A DNA stretch of 57,677 nucleotides, from the NCBI GenBank assembly GCA_024695935.1, contig JAILHH010000007.1:1-57677 (forward strand), read 5' to 3'. The stretch is from Acetatifactor sp. (GTDB taxonomy: Bacteria > Bacillota > Clostridia > Lachnospirales > Lachnospiraceae). Position numbers and translations under genes: made by a program. Below, piece by piece: positions 52,840 to 57,677 of this stretch; the first letter of the stretch is position 1; each line of letters opens with the position of its first letter. A model generated the notes under the pieces. That model was not told where the DNA came from. It searched no databases and saw nothing but the letters and a program-made list of their open reading frames with translations.

Positions 52840-53517
52840 TTATTTTGCTTCCTCTGCGATTTTTACTACATCCATTGGATTGTAAATATGTTCGAAGCCT
52901 TCCTTTTCCGCAAGCTTTTGCCTGGATCCTTTCTTCAAATACCATAGGGCCTGCAAGGGCTTCATACCGATTTCTGAAGCCGCCTCAAGTTCATGACTTC
53001 CTCCGTCGCCCACATAAATACACTCCCGCGGATCTACCCCCAACTCTTTTACACATTTTTCAAAAATCCGTCTGTCAGGCTTTTGCAATCCCTGCTCAAA
53101 GCTTAAAAGTGCTACATCGAAATATTTAAACAATTCGCTATCCTTAATAAGCGGAGCCTCCTCAGAAAAACAATTTGTTATCAAGCCAGTCTTAATACCT
53201 CTTGATCTGATGGCTTCCAGCATCGGAACAATATCTTTGTTCACATGTCGGAAGCAATCTTCCTTTGCAGCCTTTCGCTTCTCCACAACCTTTGCAAAAA
53301 GCTCATCGTCATGGAGTCCGTTAGCATCCATTATAGAACGCACAACTTCTTCCAATGTGGTTTTACCCAAGGTTCTGTCATCATCAGCCGCATCCCAGAT
53401 CTCACGAAATTTTTGTTCAGGCAAACCAAGATCCGCCGCCATATGTTCCCCAAAATACAAGGGACTTTCATAATGAGTTATCAGTGTCTCGAACATGTCA
53501 AAAATAACTGCCTTCAT
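52840..53517 (-). CDS. HAD-superfamily hydrolase
   Basis: A 225-residue HAD protein with the start at 53517 (MKAVIFDMFETLITHYESP), 6 bases after GGAGAT; the open frame to 53553 has no good site. Motif I is DMFET, with Phe where phosphatases have the second Asp, as in dehalogenase-like members. Motif II is LITNC (about 114), and the end motif is YVGDGGSHELEAASEIGM. Substrate unknown. Its stop lies 15 bases from the repeat array. Confidence 0.85.
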   Translation of the reverse strand: MKAVIFDMFETLITHYESPLYFGEHMAADLGLPEQKFREIWDAADDDRTLGKTTLEEVVRSIMDANGLHDDELFAKVVEKRKAAKEDCFRHVNKDIVPMLEAIRSRGIKTGLITNCFSEEAPLIKDSELFKYFDVALLSFEQGLQKPDRRIFEKCVKELGVDPRECIYVGDGGSHELEAASEIGMKPLQALWYLKKGSRQKLAEKEGFEHIYNPMDVVKIAEEAK

Positions 53518-53566
53518 TTTTATCTCCTTATATGTTGCCAACATCACCTTCAATTCAGCAAGCGGA

Positions 53567-54310
53567 CTATTTCTTTAAAACTTTTACGATGAGAAAGTCC
53601 GGCTTATGAAATAAATCACAGTATTCAGGATATCTTTTCAAAAGTTCGTCATCCGGCAGAGGCTCTATAAGTTTTTCTACTATAAATCCCGCCTTGGTAA
53701 GCGTGTTGATGATCGTAGAAAACATCCTGTGATATTTTTTTATTCCATCCACAAACCATTTGGATTCCTTTTCACCCTCCACGCCATATTCTGTCAGGTT
53801 CATATAAATCTTGTTGCCATTTTCATCTCTGGTCCACCTGTTAAATTTGCCTGAAAAGCAGGTGTTAAGCGGATTTTCCTGCGAGAAAATAAATGTGCCG
53901 CCCTCACTCATAAGTTCATATATTTTATTAACTACACCTTCAAAATCTTCAACATAATGAAATGCAAGCGAGCTGATGACCAAATCAAACCTGTCACTTA
54001 ATCTGTCAATCTCTTCTATTGGCATATTCAGATATTCTACCTTGGGATCGCTGTTCTCTTTTCTCGCCGCCTCCAGCATTTTTTCGGAAATGTCAATACC
54101 GGTAACCTTGCATGCGCCTTTTTTTACGTACTCGATGCAATGCTCGCCAAATCCGCAGCCAAGATCCAGCACGCTCTTACCCTTTAGATCCGGCAACAAC
54201 GAAAAAAGCGCCGGAATCTCGAAAAGAATATTCGCATTCTTTTCCTGATCTCTTAAATTCTTATATCCTTCAAAAAACTCTTGTTCATCAAAGATGTTTT
54301 GCATTGCCAT
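53567..54310 (-). CDS. Class I SAM-dependent methyltransferase
   Basis: A 247-residue small-molecule methyltransferase. I start at the ATG at 54310 (MAMQNIFDEQEFFEGYKNLR), 10 bases after GGGGAG. Motif I is VLDLGCGFGEHCIEY (about 45-60), then GIDISEKMLEAARKE and the post-II strand FDLVISSLAFHYVEDF. Similar to UbiE/Methyltransf_11 proteins of unknown target. It is 16 bases from the GNAT gene and likely co-transcribed. Confidence 0.87.
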   Translation of the reverse strand: MAMQNIFDEQEFFEGYKNLRDQEKNANILFEIPALFSLLPDLKGKSVLDLGCGFGEHCIEYVKKGACKVTGIDISEKMLEAARKENSDPKVEYLNMPIEEIDRLSDRFDLVISSLAFHYVEDFEGVVNKIYELMSEGGTFIFSQENPLNTCFSGKFNRWTRDENGNKIYMNLTEYGVEGEKESKWFVDGIKKYHRMFSTIINTLTKAGFIVEKLIEPLPDDELLKRYPEYCDLFHKPDFLIVKVLKK

Positions 54311-54343
54311 AACCGTCTGTCTCCCCATCTTTTTTGATATGTC

Positions 54344-54817
54344 TTATTTTAAATTATATTGCATAAAATTGCCGTTATGCGTAAATCCAAAGGACGTATA
54401 CAATTTTACGCCCATATCCGAAGCAGTTATCCATACCGCATCGCACCCGTGTTTTTTTGCTTCTTCCACGACTCTGCTAAGCAGTTCTTTTGCTATTCCC
54501 TTTCTTCGGTAATCAGGAACGGTAAACATACTGGATAATATCCCTAAATTCCCGCTTGGGCAGCCAAAATGCGGAGGTCTTTCCACAAAAGACATACCAC
54601 TGGTGCCAATTATCCGCTCCCCATCCATAGCAACCCACGAGACATAAGTGCCATCTGCCATATGTTTGTGATAGAAATCCCTTAAAGCGTTTTCCAGAGA
54701 AACATCTTCCGGCACTGTTTTGCCTGCGGATACATACTCTTCTGTAAGCTGTCCTATCCGCATATGGATAAATTCATCAAGATCAGATTCTGCCATTTTC
54801 TTATAAATAATACCCAT
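54344..54817 (-). CDS. GNAT-family N-acetyltransferase
   Basis: A 157-residue acetyl-CoA-dependent acetyltransferase. The acetyl-CoA loop is VPDYRRKGIAKELLSRVVEE (about 100-119), with beta-4 IGTSGMSFVERPP before it and the YTSFGFTHNG end. RBS GAGGAG 8 bases before ATG. Substrate unknown. Confidence 0.87.
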   Translation of the reverse strand: MGIIYKKMAESDLDEFIHMRIGQLTEEYVSAGKTVPEDVSLENALRDFYHKHMADGTYVSWVAMDGERIIGTSGMSFVERPPHFGCPSGNLGILSSMFTVPDYRRKGIAKELLSRVVEEAKKHGCDAVWITASDMGVKLYTSFGFTHNGNFMQYNLK

Positions 54818-54932
54818 CCAACCACGCTCCTCACCTTATCATGAAAATTGAAGTTATTTGCTTACTAATTTCTCCTGAAGGCTTCCCCTCAAAGCGATCC
54901 ATATTTCATAATATACTACAAAATCGAACAGT

Positions 54933-55733
54933 TTACATTAAAAATTCATTTATGTAATCGCCTATAACTCTGGTATTCAACGGTCGATATGAGCTCTCAT
55001 GCAAGAGTAAAACATCGCGACCGATCAGAAGATTATTTTTTTCATATAGATCGAGCTTACTTAATGTGTTTTTATAGTAAGCAGGATTATCCATCATACC
55101 CAAATGCTCTATATACTTTATTTCTCCTGTGGAAATATTCATAACAGTAAAATCAGGATGAAATTCTTTGACTATTCCATCTGCCAAAAGTGACAACGGT
55201 CGCTCATACTTATATGGGACTCCTTTTCTTAACAATTCATCAGCTATGATCTTTTCTGATTTTGATCTGACACGCTCGCCCTTGATGGTATAGTATTCCG
55301 TTGGATCATGCTCTTCAAAAGGAAGTCCGCCGTAATCTTCCATTTCGAATCTTTTTATTTTCACACTTACAGGCATAATATCAGGTTCAAATAGAATTTG
55401 TTTTCCCTCATTCAGATCAGAATATAAGGCCACTATTTTCTTTTCCTGGCGCAAGATCAGTTTTAAATTCTTTATTTCTTTTTCCAATATTAAACGAAGT
55501 TTCTCTCTGTATTTCGCTATGGCAATTTCTTTTATTCTTTCTAATTCACTCTGTTTGCTAACATAGCTGTCATTCACCCAGTACTGATAGCTGCCTCGGA
55601 TTTTTCTACAGGATAATCTGCTCTTTTCAGCGAGTCCGGTATCGCAGTGTGCTCGGTTCTTTGCATGCTCTGCATCAATCTTACACAATATAGCTTCATA
55701 TTTTTTTATCTGGTTTAGTATCTTTTTAGTCAT
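54933..55733 (-). CDS. Uncharacterised protein with a restriction-nuclease-like C-terminal domain
   Basis: A 266-residue protein starting at 55733 (MTKKILNQIKKYEAILCKID), 7 bases after AGGAGG. Residues about 1-115 are charged and helical, probably coiled coil. Residues about 165-266 (VRSKSEKIIADELLRKGVPY, FHPDFTV, IKYIEHLGMMDNPAYY) follow the order Glu, Asp, Glu seen in PD-(D/E)XK nucleases. The last motif reads EHL, not EXK, so activity is uncertain. The frame stays open upstream through the 63-bp array (to 56309), but the strong ribosome site marks the true start. Confidence 0.7.
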   Translation of the reverse strand: MTKKILNQIKKYEAILCKIDAEHAKNRAHCDTGLAEKSRLSCRKIRGSYQYWVNDSYVSKQSELERIKEIAIAKYREKLRLILEKEIKNLKLILRQEKKIVALYSDLNEGKQILFEPDIMPVSVKIKRFEMEDYGGLPFEEHDPTEYYTIKGERVRSKSEKIIADELLRKGVPYKYERPLSLLADGIVKEFHPDFTVMNISTGEIKYIEHLGMMDNPAYYKNTLSKLDLYEKNNLLIGRDVLLLHESSYRPLNTRVIGDYINEFLM

Positions 55734-55803
55734 AGTAATTCCTCCTGTTAATTTCGTACAAATTATATTTTTCGTTGTTCTGTAAAAGGGAAGTAAATGG
55801 ATA

Positions 55804-56420
55804 ATGCAACACAGATGATGGGATGAGCTGTTTCGGTTGCATTGGTGATGGGCTTTACAGGGTTTTATGCTACACGGATTGAGGATTGGGCGATTTCGGT
55901 TGCATTGATGAAGGATTTTACAGGGTTTTATGCTACACAGATTGAGAGATGAGCATTTCCGGTTGCATTGGTGATGGGCTTTACAGGGTTTTATGCTACA
56001 CAGATTGAGGGATGAGCATTTTCGGTTGCATTGGTGATGGGCTTTACATGGTTTTATGCTACACAGATTGAGGGATGAGCATTTTCGGTTGCATTGGCGA
56101 TGGGGTTTACAGGGTTTTATGCTACACGGATGAAGAGATATGCGATTTCGGTTGCATTGGTGGTGGGATTTACAGGGTTTTATGCTACGCAGATTGAGGG
56201 ATGGGCATTTTCGGTTGCATTGGTGATGGGGTTTACAGGGTTTTATGCTACACAGATTGAGGGTTGGGCGATTTCGGTTGCATTCGAGCGGGATTTCAAG
56301 GGCGAGCATGCAACTAAGTTGAAAAGGTGGGCGATTTCGGTTGCATTGGTGATGGGGTTTACAGGGTTTTATGCTACATAGATGAATTGATCGGCCATTT
56401 CGGTTGCATTGGTGATGGGA
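55804..56420. repeat. 63-bp tandem repeat array 2
   Basis: GTTGCATT recurs at 55836, 55899, 55962, 56025, 56088, 56151, 56214, 56277, 56340 and 56403, each step exactly 63 bases. A unit reads GTTGCATTGGTGATGGG, TTTACAGGGTTTT, ATGCTACACAGATTGAGGG. It shares the GTTGCATT and ATGCNACACAGRTTG blocks, the period and the orientation with array 1; the stretches between differ. It starts with the same half unit (ATGCAACACAG at 55804) and ends with GTTGCATTGGT. The unit at 56277 is divergent. It lies 71 bases upstream of the 55733 gene. Confidence 0.95.
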
Positions 56421-56789
56421 CTTTGCTAAGATTTAATTCACACAAAACGAAAAGTGTTCTAATGTTAAGATGCATATGTTATATATAATACAGAATTCGG
56501 AGAAAATTGCAATCGAAATGCAATATACATCATATATACAAATTCAATATCAAAATTATATACCTAGAATGATTATTTTTAGCGATCGATAAATCATATT
56601 TAATCTATTACATCGGAGCATAGGTACTACCATAATAGTAGGCATTTAGCTAATAGATCAATACACCCCTCAATTCCTCTGTTGCATTCCTGCTCAATCA
56701 TACTATGTAGTATCTGTGATTATTTGGGTGTTTGTAAAAATTTATGAAATACGCGCGCAGAAATCAGGCTGAAAATAAGAATTGTTAAA
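56421..56789. other. A+T-rich intergenic region, no gene seen
   Basis: No convincing coding region, RNA gene or strong promoter. A lone GTTGCATTCC at 56681-56690 matches the first ten bases of an array-1 unit. TATATATAATACAG near 56480 looks like a -10 region on the plus strand but has no gene after it. Confidence 0.4.
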
Positions 56790-56825
56790 GAAAAAATAGG
56801 GCTCTTCCTAATCGAAGAGCCCTAT
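56790..56825 (-). terminator. Terminator of tuf
   Basis: ATAGGGCTCTTC (56796-56807) pairs perfectly with GAAGAGCCCTAT (56814-56825) around a 6-base loop; the minus strand then reads TTTTTTC. It ends the str-type operon before the accessory region. Confidence 0.9.
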
Positions 56826-56882
56826 CTGTAATCAATTATAGACTACTGACATTGAACTCAAATAAATTCGTATGAATTATGA

Positions 56883-57677
56883 TTACTCAATGATAGTAGC
56901 AACACGGCCTGAACCTACAGTACGTCCACCCTCACGGATAGCGAATGTAAGACCCTGCTCCATAGCGATAGGATGGATGAGCTCAATTGTCATCTCAACG
57001 TTATCACCAGGCATGCACATCTCTGTACCTGCAGGAAGCTCGCAAACACCTGTTACGTCTGTTGTTCTGAAGTAGAACTGAGGACGATAGTTGTTGAAGA
57101 AAGGAGTATGACGTCCACCTTCATCTTTTGTAAGTACATAAACCTGTGCTGTAAATTTCTTGTGGCATGTTACAGTACCGGGTTTAGCAAGAACCTGTCC
57201 TCTTTCGATTTCAGTTCTCTGGATACCACGAAGAAGTGCACCGATGTTATCACCAGCCTGAGCCTCATCAAGAAGCTTTCTGAACATCTCAATACCTGTG
57301 ATAACTGTCTTCTTTGTCTCTTCCTTGATACCAACGATTTCAACTTCGTCGTTCATGTGAAGAACACCACGCTCTACTCTACCTGTAGCAACTGTACCAC
57401 GACCTGTAATTGTGAATACGTCCTCAACAGGCATAAGGAAAGGCTTATCTGTATCTCTCTGAGGATCAGGAATATACTCATCAACTGTGCTCATAAGTTC
57501 CATGATCTTGTCTCCCCACTCACCGTTGGGATCTTCAAGAGCCTTAAGAGCTGAACCCTTAATGATAGGGCAGTCTGTGAAATCGTACTCTTCAAGCTGC
57601 TCTGTGATCTCCATCTCAACGAGCTCAAGAAGCTCGGGATCGTCAACCATATCGCACTTGTTCATGAATACTACGAT
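56883..57677 (-). CDS. tuf: Elongation factor Tu, 3' part (5' end outside the window)
   Basis: EF-Tu brings aminoacyl-tRNA to the ribosome as a GTP complex. The 264 visible residues begin [13 protein letters not shown] with the G4 motif NKCD, then the G5-like [10 protein letters not shown], domain 2 ([20 protein letters not shown]) and domain 3 ending [14 protein letters not shown]. The P-loop and switch regions lie to the right of the window. In many Firmicutes the S10 operon follows tuf directly; here 13 kb lies between. Confidence 0.98.
   Translation of the reverse strand: MVVFMNKCDMVDDPELLELVEMEITEQLEEYDFTDCPIIKGSALKALEDPNGEWGDKIMELMSTVDEYIPDPQRDTDKPFLMPVEDVFTITGRGTVATGRVERGVLHMNDEVEIVGIKEETKKTVITGIEMFRKLLDEAQAGDNIGALLRGIQRTEIERGQVLAKPGTVTCHKKFTAQVYVLTKDEGGRHTPFFNNYRPQFYFRTTDVTGVCELPAGTEMCMPGDNVEMTIELIHPIAMEQGLTFAIREGGRTVGSGRVATIIE

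Noticed and set aside
52459-52885. Open frames of 118 residues (minus) and 138 residues (plus) across array 1
   Set aside because: They are open because the 63-bp unit is a multiple of three; there is no ribosome site, and both strands are open at once. The array is listed as a repeat.
55734-56309. N-terminal extension of the 54933 gene through array 2, giving 458 residues
   Set aside because: The extension is repeat translation (CNRK...NLC), while AGGAGG lies just before the ATG at 55733, where the normal protein begins.
52469-56420. CRISPR arrays
   Set aside because: The spacers between the cores are themselves conserved within each array, unit length is fixed at 63, and no cas gene is in the window.

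Overview
This window reads as a piece of chromosome from a low-to-moderate G+C Firmicute of the Lachnospiraceae type, probably near Butyrivibrio or Pseudobutyrivibrio. The signs are the gene order of the ribosomal-protein supercluster, the KOW-domain gene between map and infA, a zinc-type S14, a long L17 with a central insertion, strong AGGAGG ribosome binding sites, and LicD-type envelope genes. The genus is inferred from family knowledge, not proven.

Almost everything is on the minus strand, so it is best read from the right end. (1) 57677-56883: 3' part of tuf with a strong terminator. (2) 56421-43693: accessory and housekeeping genes (nuclease-like protein, GNAT, methyltransferase, HAD, thioesterase, SDR, MATE, a LytS-type sensor kinase coupled to cardiolipin synthase, rRNA-methyltransferase-like protein, Na+/solute symporter), with two arrays of the same 63-bp tandem repeat. 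(3) 43464-31850: the S10/spc operon, rpsJ to secY, with a clear sigma-A promoter, a long structured leader and a terminator after secY. (4) 31772-12705: a 19-kb block that separates secY from adk. It holds a chemoreceptor, a LicD protein, an IspD/TarI-like cytidylyltransferase, a HAD protein, an epimerase, glycosyltransferases, a SAM methyltransferase, a choline-kinase-like phosphotransferase, a radical SAM enzyme, a propeller-like protein, an IS21 istB scar, an AAA/DUF4143 ATPase and a second epimerase. (5) 12540-6854: adk, map, KOW gene, infA, rpmJ, rpsM, rpsK, rpsD, rpoA, rplQ. (6) 6817-5864: a plus-strand M15 peptidase wedged between rplQ and the ECF genes. (7) 5675-1208: ecfA1, ecfA2, ecfT, truA, then rplM and rpsI behind a perfect consensus promoter. 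(8) 1207-1: palindromic repeats, an iron-sulfur protein remnant and the 5' part of an L-lactate dehydrogenase gene.

The strongest points for a second look are these. The universally conserved secY-adk junction is opened by a surface-glycan locus. Within that locus a small Rossmann-like module recurs, fused to four different enzyme types and once free-standing. Two strictly 63-bp-periodic arrays lie just upstream of two unrelated minus-strand genes. Twin-hairpin repeats sit inside the spc operon.
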